Shown here: positions 27,727-36,250 of the stretch, in pieces
Numbering within the stretch: the stretch's first letter is position 1
Layout of the letters: the number at the start of each line of letters is the position of its first letter
From: Neisseria sp.
GTDB taxonomy: Bacteria; Pseudomonadota; Gammaproteobacteria; Burkholderiales; Neisseriaceae
Assembly: GCA_030531795.1 (NCBI GenBank)
Contig: JAUNMN010000007.1
Location: 10,842 to 50,582 of the forward strand
Direction of reading: 5' to 3'
DNA length: 39,741 bases
Notes under the pieces: generated by a model
Told to the model about the DNA's origin: nothing
Databases searched by the model: none
What the model saw: the letters and a program-made list of their open reading frames with translations, nothing else
Translations under genes and position numbers: made by a program

Positions 27727-27798
27727 TGCCGTCTGCAACTGAATATTTTGCCCGCTGATGTCTATCGGTTGGAACAAATTTCAAATTGCAGACGGCAT
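27727..27798. repeat. Inverted DUS pair with long spacer between herA-like and HAD genes
   Basis: A DUS variant at about 27727-27738 and an inverted exact copy ending near 27798 enclose about 47 bases with no strong internal pairing. Its interior does not match the repeat at 1777 or 37858. Confidence 0.5.
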
Positions 27799-27814
27799 CG
27801 CTTATATCACGCTG

Positions 27815-29338
27815 TTATTTAAGCATATTTTTAATCACGCCCATCACGCTACGCGAAATGGCGTTGGTTACTTGCTTATTGATTTGGCTGCCAATCGCAT
27901 CGGCAACATTGTAGCCCACGCCTTGATTGCTTTTCTTGCGACTGCCAAGCAAACCGCCCAAAAAACCATCAAACATCCCTGGTTCGGATTTTTCTTCAGC
28001 TTGTTGTTGCGTCGCTTGCTCTTGCGCTGCAGCTTGTTCCGCCGCGGCTGCTGCCGTCTGCGCTTCGCCTTGCAAGGCTTCATAAGCCGAGAAATTGTCT
28101 ACTGCAGTTTGATAGTGGCGATACAAAATATCGCTTTGGAAACGCTGATTGCGCTCGTCTTCGCTCAAAGGTGACAGCTGCGATTGTGGCGGCAAAATCC
28201 ACGCGCGTTGCACAATGCCTGGCATACCTTTTTCGTCCAAAAACGACACCAAAGCCTCGCCCACGCCCAACTCAATAATCACATCTGCCACTTTCAAATC
28301 GGGATTGCTGCGAAAGGTTTCGGCGGCTGAACGCACCGCTTTTTGGTCGCGCGGCGTGAACGCACGCAAAGCGTGTTGCACGCGATTACCGAGTTGCCCC
28401 AAAATTGTGTCGGGCAAATCCAACGGATTTTGGGTAACAAAATACACGCCCACGCCTTTTGAACGAATCAAACGCACCACTTGTTCTACTTGTTCCACCA
28501 AAGCAGGCGCTGCATTATCAAACATCAAATGTGCTTCATCAAAAAACATCACGAATTTTGGTTGCGCCAAATCGCCTACTTCTGGCAGATTTTCAAACAA
28601 TTCCGCCAAAAACCACAATAAAAATGCGCTGTACAAACGTGGCGAACGCATCAATTTTTCAGAGTTCAAAATATTGATGACACCTTTACCGCCTTCAGTT
28701 TGCAACCAGTCTTGCAAATTGAGTTCGGGTTGTCCGAAAAATTGCTCCGCACCTTCGTTTTCCAAAGTCAGTAATTGACGCTGAATCGCGCCCACACTCG
28801 CCGCCGACACATTGCCATATTGTGCGCGAAAATCTTTTGCATTATCAGAGATATACTGCAACATTCCACGCAAATCTTTCAAATCCAACAAGTGCCAACC
28901 TTTATCGTCGGCAACTTTGAACACGATGTTGAGCAAACCTTCTTGGGTGTCGTTCAAATTCATCAAACGCGCCAACAACATCGGTCCCATTTCTGAAATG
29001 GTAACGCGCACAGGAATGCCTGTTTCGCCAAACACGTCCCAAAAACGCACAGGAAAACCTTGCAAATGACTGGCTGCGTCCAAACCAAATTCGGCGATTT
29101 TCTCGCCCACTTTGCCCTGTCCGTCGCCTGCTTTGGCGATGCCCGACAAATCGCCTTTCACGTCCGCTAAAAACACGGGAATGCCCGCTGCACTGAAGTT
29201 TTCTGCCATTTTACGCAGAGTTACGGTTTTGCCTGTACCTGTTGCGCCTGCGATTAAGCCGTGGCGGTTTGCCATTTTGCCGATGATGTTTAAATCTGTG
29301 TTGCTGTTCACCGAACGTGCGATATTAAATTCTGCCAT
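27815..29338 (-). CDS. HerA-type ATPase, DUF853 family
   Basis: A 507-residue ATPase of the FtsK/HerA superfamily, DUF853 (YjgR-like). Walker A GATGTGKT is at residues 31-38, Walker B is [10 protein letters not shown], and an arginine-finger region follows ([28 protein letters not shown]). The start at 29338 (MAEFNIARS) has AGGAAG; the 30 codons upstream begin in a DUS and are rejected. The C-terminus has a low-complexity Ala/Gln/Glu linker (about residues 425-455) and a Gly/Asn-rich tail. No NurA nuclease or SIR2 partner is adjacent, so it is not a HerA defence or repair pair; the role is unknown. Confidence 0.88.
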   Translation of the reverse strand: MAEFNIARSVNSNTDLNIIGKMANRHGLIAGATGTGKTVTLRKMAENFSAAGIPVFLADVKGDLSGIAKAGDGQGKVGEKIAEFGLDAASHLQGFPVRFWDVFGETGIPVRVTISEMGPMLLARLMNLNDTQEGLLNIVFKVADDKGWHLLDLKDLRGMLQYISDNAKDFRAQYGNVSAASVGAIQRQLLTLENEGAEQFFGQPELNLQDWLQTEGGKGVINILNSEKLMRSPRLYSAFLLWFLAELFENLPEVGDLAQPKFVMFFDEAHLMFDNAAPALVEQVEQVVRLIRSKGVGVYFVTQNPLDLPDTILGQLGNRVQHALRAFTPRDQKAVRSAAETFRSNPDLKVADVIIELGVGEALVSFLDEKGMPGIVQRAWILPPQSQLSPLSEDERNQRFQSDILYRHYQTAVDNFSAYEALQGEAQTAAAAAEQAAAQEQATQQQAEEKSEPGMFDGFLGGLLGSRKKSNQGVGYNVADAIGSQINKQVTNAISRSVMGVIKNMLK

Positions 29339-29482
29339 GTTTTTCTTCCTATTTAAGCGACTCAAACGAGCCAAATGACGGTATTGTAATGCAATTTTTC
29401 TGCGAACCCAAACAAATGCCGTCTGCACTTTGCGGGTTCACCGCAAAAATGATTTTGTTCACGCGATTCTTGTTCACAAACA

Positions 29483-30139
29483 TCAAACTGCCGAGCCGTT
29501 GGCTTTGAGTTCGGCTTCCACGCTGGCTAATTCGGCTTGATGTGCCGCCGCGATGTACGGTCGCATCAAACTCAAATTACGCAACACGCCCAGTTGTTTC
29601 ACGCTTGCTTGCATTTTGTTTTTGCCACGCAGTGAGCGGTCGAAGTCAAACCAATACTTGCTCACCAGCCACAAATTCAAACACAAATCTTGCAAATCGC
29701 GTTCATTTGCTTGCAACACACCAGCCTGATTGAGTTCCAATAAATGCCGCAACATCAGCGGCCAAGCCTTGTCTTTAGTCAATTCATTGTGTTCGCCCAA
29801 TAATTCGGCACTGCGCGACAATAAAAAATTCATATCGCTAAACAAAAAGCGATAAGTCCACATAATGTCAAAAATGCCACTCAAATAATGAACCGTGTCG
29901 GCGATGTTTTTCGGCAAAGGCGCATCTTGCAGCCAAGCCATGATTTCGGTGCTGTACTGGCGATAAAGCTGAACAATGATTTCTTCTTTATTGCGAAAAT
30001 GGTAGTACAAATTACCTGGGCTGATGCCCAAATGCGCCGCGATGTGGTTGGTGCTGACATTGCGTTCGCCCTCATCGTTAAACAGCTGCAAAGCCGCAGC
30101 GATGATGCGTTCATAAGTGTTCAAACGGGTTTTAGTCAT
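29483..30139 (-). CDS. TetR family transcriptional regulator
   Basis: A 218-residue repressor. The N-terminal helix-turn-helix is plain: IIAAALQLFNDEGERNVSTNHIAAHLGISPGNLYYHFRNKEEII (residues about 12-55). The C-terminal half is helical and rich in Trp, Tyr and Leu, consistent with a ligand or dimerisation domain. It starts with AAGGGGGCGAG as ribosome binding site and overlaps the 3' end of murB by eight bases, so it is translationally coupled to murB. Its target is not evident; no efflux gene is immediately adjacent, though a MATE exporter lies 1.3 kb upstream on the same strand. Confidence 0.88.
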   Translation of the reverse strand: MTKTRLNTYERIIAAALQLFNDEGERNVSTNHIAAHLGISPGNLYYHFRNKEEIIVQLYRQYSTEIMAWLQDAPLPKNIADTVHYLSGIFDIMWTYRFLFSDMNFLLSRSAELLGEHNELTKDKAWPLMLRHLLELNQAGVLQANERDLQDLCLNLWLVSKYWFDFDRSLRGKNKMQASVKQLGVLRNLSLMRPYIAAAHQAELASVEAELKANGSAV

Positions 30140-31175
30140 GACTCGCCCCCTTCGCTGGCAACCAATTCGGCTCGGCTTCCAAAGCAATGCCAAATCGCGT
30201 TTGCACCGCGTTTTGAATGTGTTGCGCCAAGGCTTTCACATCACCAGCACTCGCCTGATTTTTGTTCACTAACACCAATGCCTGCTTCTCATGCACCGCC
30301 GCGCCGCCCATCGCAAAACCTTTCAAGCCGCACTGGTCAATCAGCCAACCAGCCGCCACTTTCACGCTGCCGTCTGCTTGCGGATAGCGTGGCATATTCG
30401 GATAAACTTGTTGTAAATCATCGGCTTGCTGCGCCGAAATCACAGGATTTTTGAAGAAACTGCCGACATTGCCCAACACTTTTGGGTCGGGCAATTTTTG
30501 TGAACGCAAACTGCAGACGGCATCGGAAACGTCTTTAGCGGTTGGTTTACGTTCGCCACAAATCGCCTGCAAAGTTTGCGCCAAATCGCCGTATGCCGCC
30601 TGCAATGTGAAGTTTTCTGATAAAACAAACACCACAGCACAAATCACATATCGCCCTTTGCCTGCTTGTTTGAACAGACTTTCGCGATACGCAAACTGAC
30701 AATCGGCATTAGACAAAGTAATGAATTGTTGGTTTTCCAAATCAAAACATTCAACCGAATCAATCACATCTTTTACTTCCACGCCATACGCGCCGATGTT
30801 TTGCACGGGCGATGCGCCGACCGTCCCAGGAATTAAACTCAAGTTCTCCAAACCGCTCAAACCCAAGTCGATCGTGTGCAACACAAAATCGTGCCACACT
30901 TCGCCAGCCTGCGCTTGCAGCCACACTTTGCCGTCTGCACGTTTGATTTCGCTCACGCCCTTATTCGCCATCAACACCACCAAACCCGCATAATCGCCTT
31001 GCAACAAAACATTGCTGCCGCCGCCCAAAAACAGCACCGTATCGCGTGAGAAACACTGCAGACGGCATAATTCAGGCAAATCACGGCTGTTTTCCAGCTT
31101 CACAAAAGCATCGGCTTTCGCTGGCAAAGTAAAAGTGTTAAACGGTTTTAAATCCACATCATATTGAATATTCAT
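30132..31175 (-). CDS. murB: UDP-N-acetylenolpyruvoylglucosamine reductase
   Basis: MurB is an FAD and NADPH enzyme that makes UDP-MurNAc in peptidoglycan synthesis. The 347-residue protein has type I features: NTFTLPAKAD at the N-terminus, the FAD loop LGGGSNVLL, IGAYGVEVKD, the catalytic YRESLFKQ segment, and GSFFKNPV. The start at 31175 (MNIQYDVDLKP) was preferred over an in-frame TTG four codons upstream. Four exact DUS copies lie inside or near its ends (about 30509, 30932, 31058). The tetR gene begins within its last codons. Confidence 0.95.
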   Translation of the reverse strand: MNIQYDVDLKPFNTFTLPAKADAFVKLENSRDLPELCRLQCFSRDTVLFLGGGSNVLLQGDYAGLVVLMANKGVSEIKRADGKVWLQAQAGEVWHDFVLHTIDLGLSGLENLSLIPGTVGASPVQNIGAYGVEVKDVIDSVECFDLENQQFITLSNADCQFAYRESLFKQAGKGRYVICAVVFVLSENFTLQAAYGDLAQTLQAICGERKPTAKDVSDAVCSLRSQKLPDPKVLGNVGSFFKNPVISAQQADDLQQVYPNMPRYPQADGSVKVAAGWLIDQCGLKGFAMGGAAVHEKQALVLVNKNQASAGDVKALAQHIQNAVQTRFGIALEAEPNWLPAKGASHD

Positions 31176-31199
31176 TATTTTTTCCAAATTAACACAAGG

Positions 31200-31475
31200 T
31201 TATTGCTGATATTTCCAGCCACTTGTGTCTGCAACAAAACCTTCAAATCCATTTTCACATCGAATGGAGATAAATTTATCTACTTTCCCATAAACTTCAT
31301 TGCCCAAAAAACAAACTTGCCCACGTTCAATCATAAAATCTGCCTTCAGAAAAACCGCATCTGCATCTGCATAGGCTGGTATAGATTGTGTCGCTTGCAC
31401 TTTTCTTTCATCATTTTGGCATGACATCAGAAACAACAATAAACTCATCTTCAAACATTTTATTATTTTAATCAT
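31200..31475 (-). CDS. Small putative lipoprotein downstream of the MATE exporter
   Basis: A 91-residue protein I do not recognise. The N-terminus MIKIIKCLKMSLLLFLMSC ends in a lipobox-like LMSC, so a lipoprotein with a cut before Cys is likely. The rest is soluble, with two further Cys (QVCFLG and IRCENG) that could form a disulphide, and a C-terminal WKYQQ. It resembles an SH3-like fold only loosely. Its ATG overlaps the MATE stop by eight bases, so translation is coupled to the exporter. It ends 24 bases before the murB start. Confidence 0.7.
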   Translation of the reverse strand: MIKIIKCLKMSLLLFLMSCQNDERKVQATQSIPAYADADAVFLKADFMIERGQVCFLGNEVYGKVDKFISIRCENGFEGFVADTSGWKYQQ

Positions 31476-32856
31476 TTGTTTTAAAAACTTTTTGCTGTGC
31501 AATTATTTTGCTGTGTTTTTCCAAAAACCACACCAGCAAAGTCGCCGCCGCCGCCAAAGACACAATCAAAGCCCACCAAAAACCAAAAATTTCCAAGCCC
31601 TGCGCGTTCGCCAAATAATAGCCTGGCAACAAACCCACGCCCCAAAACGCCAAACCGTGTATCAGCATCGGCGCTTTGGTGATTTTGTAGCCACGCAAGG
31701 CATAAGACGCAATACATTGAGTAAAATCAAAGAATTGAAAAAATGCCGAAAACAGCAAAACCTGCACCGCAATCGCGATAATCGCCGCATCATCGGTGTA
31801 CATATTCGCCAAAGGATAACGCATAAACACCAAAAACAGCATGGTAAACACCGCCAAAGCACAACCAAACACCAAGGAAACGCCCGAAATATAACGCGCT
31901 TTTTGCGTCCAACCTTTGCCCAAAGCAAAACCAACGCGCACCATGCTCGCCGCGCCTAAAGCCTGTGGAATCATGTAGATAATACCCGTCAAACTGATGA
32001 CAACTTGCTGCGCCGCCACTTGGTCTGCCCCAAATTTGGCAATCAAAAACACGATAAAAGAGAATAAACTCACTTCCAAAAAGTAAGAAAAACCAATCGG
32101 CCAGCCCAGTTTCCAAATCTGTTTTAAACGCGTCCAATCGGGTTTATCAAATCGCTCAAATAAGGCAAATTTTTGAAAATAATGATTTTTTTTGATATAA
32201 ATCCACAAAGCAGTGGCATTAAACCAAAACACCAACATCGTCGCCAAACCGCAACCCGCACCGCCCAAAGCAGGCATGCCGAATTTGCCGTAAACAAAAA
32301 TATAGTTCAGCGGAATATTCAACAACAAAGCCGCCCAACTCACCCACATCATCGGTTTTGGGCGATTCAAACTCGCCGCGTAGGCGTGCAAAGCGCGATG
32401 CACCATCGCCGCGGGCATGGCAAGAGCAACAAAAAACACATATTGCCCGAACATGCTTTCCACTTTGTCGGGCAAATCCAAATACCACATAAACGGCTGA
32501 ATCAAAAGCAATAATAACGCCATGCCAGCCAAGCCTAAAAAGCAGCCAAACCACAAACCTTGTCGCCCCGTTTGCCCCACTTCTGGCAATTTTCCTGCGC
32601 CGAAAAGCTGGGCAATCAAAGGGTTGAGTGCGGTCATGATGCCCAAAAAAGTAACATAAGTTGTGGCGAACACAGACGAGCCCAAAGCCACCGCCGCCAA
32701 ATCGTCTTTGCCAGCCGCACCCGCCATCACAGTATCGACAAAACCCGTGCCAATGGCGGCGATTTGCGCCAACATCATCGGCCACGCCAATTTGGTCAGC
32801 GCCGCGATTTCACGCATGAATACGCTCAAACTATAGCGATTAATATCCAATAACAT
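31468..32856 (-). CDS. norM: MATE family multidrug exporter (NorM type)
   Basis: A 462-residue inner-membrane antiporter with twelve helices, using a Na+ or H+ gradient to export cationic drugs. The N-terminal block MLLDINRYSLSVFMREI and TGFVDTVMAGAAGKDDLAAVALGSS match the neisserial NorM layout, which also supports the start at 32856. Internal symmetry of the two six-helix halves is visible, with LGWPIGFSYFLEVSLFSFIVFLIAKFGADQVAAQQV starting the second half. The 3' end overlaps the small lipoprotein gene. Confidence 0.93.
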   Translation of the reverse strand: MLLDINRYSLSVFMREIAALTKLAWPMMLAQIAAIGTGFVDTVMAGAAGKDDLAAVALGSSVFATTYVTFLGIMTALNPLIAQLFGAGKLPEVGQTGRQGLWFGCFLGLAGMALLLLLIQPFMWYLDLPDKVESMFGQYVFFVALAMPAAMVHRALHAYAASLNRPKPMMWVSWAALLLNIPLNYIFVYGKFGMPALGGAGCGLATMLVFWFNATALWIYIKKNHYFQKFALFERFDKPDWTRLKQIWKLGWPIGFSYFLEVSLFSFIVFLIAKFGADQVAAQQVVISLTGIIYMIPQALGAASMVRVGFALGKGWTQKARYISGVSLVFGCALAVFTMLFLVFMRYPLANMYTDDAAIIAIAVQVLLFSAFFQFFDFTQCIASYALRGYKITKAPMLIHGLAFWGVGLLPGYYLANAQGLEIFGFWWALIVSLAAAATLLVWFLEKHSKIIAQQKVFKTND

Positions 32857-32884
32857 ACTGATTTTTTAATTTCAAAATAAAAAC

Positions 32885-32909
32885 GCAGACGGCATCATTC
32901 GCCGTCTGC
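32885..32909. repeat. Tail-to-tail DUS inverted pair
   Basis: GCAGACGGC (32885-32893) and GCCGTCTGC (32901-32909) are oriented away from each other, opposite to the usual DUS terminator. It lies 30-50 bases before the norM start codon on the minus strand. Confidence 0.6.
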
Positions 32910-32935
32910 TGATATTGTACGCTAATTTTGTCAAA

Positions 32936-32975
32936 CTTGCCGTCTGCAGTCATCCAAGCAACTGCAGGCGGCAAG
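32936..32975. terminator. Extended DUS-pair hairpin ending the ABC importer operon
   Basis: Arms 32936-32950 and 32961-32975 pair over 15 bp, including CTT/AAG beyond the DUS, with one G-U pair and a ten-base loop. It begins 14 bases past the ATPase stop. Confidence 0.65.
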
Positions 32976-32988
32976 TTCATCATGGGCT

Positions 32989-33783
32989 TTAACCCAATAA
33001 TAAAGCATCGTCCGACACTTTTTCGCCGCGCGTTTGTTCAAATAAATTCAATAAATCAGGCACGTCCAAACCCGCGCGTTTTTCGTCTGCCACGTCCAAC
33101 ACCACTTTGCCTTGGTGCAACATCACGGTGCGATTGCCGTGGTCGAGTGCTTGGCGCATCGAGTGCGTTACCATCATCGCGGTTAAACCATTTTCGTGAA
33201 CAATTTGGTCGGTCAATTCCAACACAAAAGCAGCGGTTTTCGGGTCAAGCGCGGCGGTGTGCTCGTCGAGCAACAGGATTTTTGAAGGCTGCAAACTTGC
33301 CATCAATAAGCTCACTGCTTGACGTTGTCCGCCCGACAATAAGCCGATTCGGTCGCTCAAACGGTTTTCCAAACCCAGCTTCAACACCGACAATTTTTCG
33401 CGGAACAATTCGCGCTTTTCCTTGTTCAAGGCAAAACCCAAACCTCGTTTTTGCCCACGTGAATATGCCAAAGCCATGTTTTCTTCAATGCTCAAGGCTT
33501 CGCAAGTGCCAGCCAAAGGGTCTTGAAACACGCGTGCCACCAAGCCTGCACGCTGATGCGCTGGCATTTTGGTTACATCAACACCATCAATGTGCAAGCT
33601 ACCGCTGTCCACCAATAAATCGCCGCTGATGGCGTTCAAAAATGTGGATTTGCCTGCGCCGTTACTGCCAATCACGGTTACAAACTCGCCTTTTTTGATG
33701 TGCAAAGTCATGCCGCGCATGGCTGGGTTTTCAATCGGCGTACCTGCGTTAAAGGTGATTTTTAAATTTTCTGCTCGCATCAT
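32989..33783 (-). CDS. ABC transporter ATP-binding protein
   Basis: A 264-residue ABC ATPase. Walker A is GSNGAGKST (residues about 39-47), the Q-loop follows in VFQDPLAG, the signature is LSGGQRQA, Walker B is ILLLDEHTAALDPKT and the switch His is in MVTHSMRQAL. The start ATG at 33783 overlaps the permease stop as ATGATG; 33780 is an alternative. It is the third gene of a binding-protein, permease, ATPase operon. The set resembles the TrpXYZ-type importers (PF04392 binding proteins), some of which are linked to tryptophan or other aromatic compounds; substrate is not established here. Confidence 0.9.
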   Translation of the reverse strand: MMRAENLKITFNAGTPIENPAMRGMTLHIKKGEFVTVIGSNGAGKSTFLNAISGDLLVDSGSLHIDGVDVTKMPAHQRAGLVARVFQDPLAGTCEALSIEENMALAYSRGQKRGLGFALNKEKRELFREKLSVLKLGLENRLSDRIGLLSGGQRQAVSLLMASLQPSKILLLDEHTAALDPKTAAFVLELTDQIVHENGLTAMMVTHSMRQALDHGNRTVMLHQGKVVLDVADEKRAGLDVPDLLNLFEQTRGEKVSDDALLLG

Positions 33784-34685
33784 GATGTTTGCTTCCTTTT
33801 CAAATAACGCTTAATCGCAGGCAAACGCAAGGCAATCACCACCAAAACGGCGGTAATCAAGTTCAAATCGGTTGGCTTCACGCCTATGCCTTGCAAAAAT
33901 TCGTTGCCCAAAGCAAATGAAATCACCAAACGGTAAACCAAAGCACCGAAAATCGCTGATAAGGTAATCCACAAAATTTGGCGTTTGGCGACCAAGTTTT
34001 CGCCGATAATCACAGCTGCCAAGCCAATCACAATCGTGCCGATGCCGCTTGCCAAGTCTGCGCTGCCTGTTGTTTGTGCAAACAAGGCACCTGCCAAAGC
34101 AATCAAGGCGTTAGAAATCGCCATGCCCAACACAATCATTTTGGAAGTTGCCACGCCCTGCGCTTTTGCCATGCGCGCGTTCACGCCTGTGGCACGCATT
34201 GCCAAACCTGTTTTGGTGTTGAAAAACCAGTCCAAAGCCAGTTTAGCGGCAATCACAAACAGCAAAATAATCGCTGGCTGAACCCAAAATTGATTGCTCA
34301 AATCTTCAGCCACAAAAGGCGAAAACACGCTAGGCGTATTGATTAAAGGAATGTTTGGCGTGCCGTCGGTGATGCGCAAATTGATGGAATACAAAGCAAC
34401 CATCACCAAAATACTCGCCAACAAAGGCAAGATTTTCAAGCCCACGTTCAGCCATGCGGTTAGCATACCCGCCAAGGCACCTGCCACCGCCGCAATCGCA
34501 CACGCCAACCATGGATTCACGCCCGCCATGATGCAGATGGCAAACACCACCGCACCCAAAGGAAAACTGCCGTCTGCAGTTAAATCGGGGAAATCCAAAA
34601 TCCGAAACGAAATCAACACACCCAGTGCCACCAAGGCATAAATCAAACCTGCCTCAATGCCACCAAAAAAAGCAATGATGCTCAT
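33780..34685 (-). CDS. ABC transporter permease
   Basis: A 301-residue inner-membrane permease of the branched-chain/sugar type (BPD_transp_2-like), with about eight to nine helices. FRILDFPDLTADGSFPLGAVVF in the N-terminal third and AMRATGVNARMAKAQGV (the coupling-loop region) are typical of the permease paired with PF04392 binding proteins. The start at 34685 has AGGAGC. It overlaps the ATPase gene downstream. It is separated from the binding-protein gene by 167 bases containing a hairpin. Confidence 0.9.
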   Translation of the reverse strand: MSIIAFFGGIEAGLIYALVALGVLISFRILDFPDLTADGSFPLGAVVFAICIMAGVNPWLACAIAAVAGALAGMLTAWLNVGLKILPLLASILVMVALYSINLRITDGTPNIPLINTPSVFSPFVAEDLSNQFWVQPAIILLFVIAAKLALDWFFNTKTGLAMRATGVNARMAKAQGVATSKMIVLGMAISNALIALAGALFAQTTGSADLASGIGTIVIGLAAVIIGENLVAKRQILWITLSAIFGALVYRLVISFALGNEFLQGIGVKPTDLNLITAVLVVIALRLPAIKRYLKRKQTS

Positions 34686-34800
34686 CGGATGCTCCTAATC
34701 TTTACTCAAAACTCAAACCGAATACATTTTGCCGTCTGCAGATTTGGGTTTGAGCGCAAACCCACGCCAAACCCAAAATCAAACGCATAAATGCGAAAGT

Positions 34801-34823
34801 CAGCCGACCCGAACAGTCGGCTG
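34801..34823 (-). terminator. Intra-operon hairpin between binding-protein and permease genes
   Basis: CAGCCGAC (34801-34808) and GTCGGCTG (34816-34823) form a perfect 8-bp GC-rich stem with a seven-base loop, 30 bases past the binding-protein stop. There is no T-tract, so partial termination or 3'-end protection of the upstream mRNA is more likely than full stop. Confidence 0.55.
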
Positions 34824-34852
34824 AAATCCAAATTTAATCAAGCGTTAAGCCA

Positions 34853-35881
34853 TTATTCTTGAACTTCTTTCGCTTCTTTCAACAAGGCATCAGACAAAGT
34901 CGCGCCCGTTGCTGCCGCGTTTTTCTTGCTCAAGAACAAGTCCAAAGTGTCCATGCGAACTGGGGCAATCTCGCCTGCTTTTTTGCCTGCAAAAATTTCC
35001 AGCACTTGACCACCTGCTTTGCGACCCATGTCGTAGTAGTTCACGCCCAAAGCCGCAGTTGCGCCACGTTTAACCGAATCCGTGTCCGCAGCTACCAACG
35101 GCGTTTTCATTTCCACCGCCGCTTTGTACATAGATTCAAATTGCGACACGACATTGTTGTCCAAAGACGTGTAAATCATGTCCACTTTGCCGTTCAAGCT
35201 ACGCGCGGCAGTCAAAACATCAGACGAACGTTGTGCAGGCGCAACCACCAATTTGATGCCTTGTGGCTCTAATTTGGCTTTCAATTGCTCCAAAACCGTT
35301 GTCGAATTCACTTCGCCAGGGCTGTACACATAGCCGATGTTTTTCACAGTTGGCACGATTTTTTTCATCAAATCAATTTGCGGCTCAAGCGGCAATTCGT
35401 CTGAAACGCCCGTTACATTGCCACCAGACGCTTCCCAACTTGGCACCAATTTAGCTGCCACAGGGTCGGTTACCGCACCAAACACCACAGGAATGGTTTT
35501 GGTTGCCGCCACCACAGACTGCGCACTTGGTGTCGCAATCGCCACAATCACATCAGGATTGTCGCCCACAAATTTCTTCGCGATTTGCGCCGCGTTGGCG
35601 GTGTTGCCTTGCGCACTTTGGAAATCAATGCTCAAGTTTTTACCTTCTTCGTAGCCTTTTTCTTTCAGCTCATCAATCACGCCCTTGCGCACCGCATCCA
35701 AAGCTGGGTGTTCCACAATCGCGGTAATCGCCAATTTTTTCGGCGCGGCAGCACTGGCTGCGCTGGCATCAGACGCAGCTGGCGCAGACGCATCGGCTTT
35801 TTTCTCACTAGGCGAACAAGCTGCCAACAAAGCGGCTGCCAAAGTGCCTAAAACAAATTTGGTGGTTAATGCTGGATTCAT
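34853..35881 (-). CDS. ABC transporter substrate-binding lipoprotein (PF04392 type)
   Basis: A 342-residue lipoprotein. The signal LGTLAAALLAAC ends in a lipobox (LAAC) with Cys at about residue 21, followed by an Ala/Ser-rich tether. The mature part has the two-lobe binding fold of the TrpX/YtfQ-like ABC_sub_bind family: AITAIVEHPALDAVRKGVIDELKEKG, then PDVIVAIATPSAQSVVAATKTIPVVFGAVTDP. The start at 35881 has GAGGAGAAT; the 17 codons upstream read through the leader hairpin and are rejected. First gene of the importer operon. A structured leader and a palindrome lie upstream. Confidence 0.9.
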   Translation of the reverse strand: MNPALTTKFVLGTLAAALLAACSPSEKKADASAPAASDASAASAAAPKKLAITAIVEHPALDAVRKGVIDELKEKGYEEGKNLSIDFQSAQGNTANAAQIAKKFVGDNPDVIVAIATPSAQSVVAATKTIPVVFGAVTDPVAAKLVPSWEASGGNVTGVSDELPLEPQIDLMKKIVPTVKNIGYVYSPGEVNSTTVLEQLKAKLEPQGIKLVVAPAQRSSDVLTAARSLNGKVDMIYTSLDNNVVSQFESMYKAAVEMKTPLVAADTDSVKRGATAALGVNYYDMGRKAGGQVLEIFAGKKAGEIAPVRMDTLDLFLSKKNAAATGATLSDALLKEAKEVQE

Positions 35882-35905
35882 GTTGATTCTCCTCATGGTA
35901 GTGTG

Positions 35906-35935
35906 AAAAAACATCGTGATTAACATAATCACGAT
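35906..35935 (-). terminator. Terminator-like hairpin in the leader of the importer operon
   Basis: On the minus strand ATCGTGATTA, TGT, TAATCACGAT (35913-35935) form a perfect 10-bp stem with a three-base loop, then six T. It lies 25-50 bases before the start codon of the binding protein, and probably downstream of the promoter. It can be read as an attenuator or, as DNA, as an operator palindrome. Two tandem 10-bp repeats (TTTATGTAAG, 35935-35954) abut it. Confidence 0.6.
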
Positions 35936-35959
35936 TTATGTAAGTTTATGTAAGTGTGC

Positions 35960-35988
35960 ATAATAGGACAGTCTTTTTAAAAAATCAC
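35960..35988 (-). promoter_or_regulatory. Possible promoter of the importer operon
   Basis: On the minus strand TATTAT (35960-35965) with GTGATT 17 bases upstream (35983-35988). The -35 is poor. A start near 35953 would place the leader hairpin inside the transcript. Confidence 0.3.
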
Positions 35989-36005
35989 GCTTTTTTTGTG
36001 ATTAC

Positions 36006-36027
36006 TTTTGGGGTGCACACCCCAAAA
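36006..36027. promoter_or_regulatory. 22-bp palindrome upstream of the importer operon
   Basis: TTTTGGGGTG, CA, CACCCCAAAA: perfect 10-bp arms with a two-base centre. Neither strand has a following T-tract, and a two-base loop is tight for RNA, so a protein-binding operator is the likelier reading. It is GC-rich inside an otherwise very AT-rich 370-base gap (35882-36250), which otherwise holds only the leader features, one DUS at about 36156, and the next gene's -10 box. Confidence 0.5.
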
Positions 36028-36217
36028 AGTTAGCATAAAATTGCATTAAAAAATATTTTTTAAAATATTATTTTACTATTATAGCAAGTTATCCATTTTC
36101 ATTCTACTTGATATTCTTTTTTGCAATAAAATAGCTATTTTTAAAAAAACATAAAACTGCAGACGGCATTCGTTTATTAGCAAAATATTGCGTGCCATAA
36201 ATGCGCAATAAATCGGC

Positions 36218-36223
36218 TATAAT
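36218..36223 (+). promoter_or_regulatory. -10 box of the GHCxGMCGG membrane protein gene
   Basis: A consensus TATAAT 28 bases before the start codon at 36251. No clear -35 at 16-18 bases. Confidence 0.5.
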
Positions 36224-36250
36224 TCGCTCAAATTAAAACGTTTTTTCATC

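Noticed and set aside
27815-29338. HerA-type ATPase as an anti-phage or NurA-HerA repair system
   Set aside because: No nuclease, SIR2 or DUF4297 gene is next to it; neighbours are a HAD phosphatase and tetR-murB. The sequence fits the housekeeping DUF853 group.
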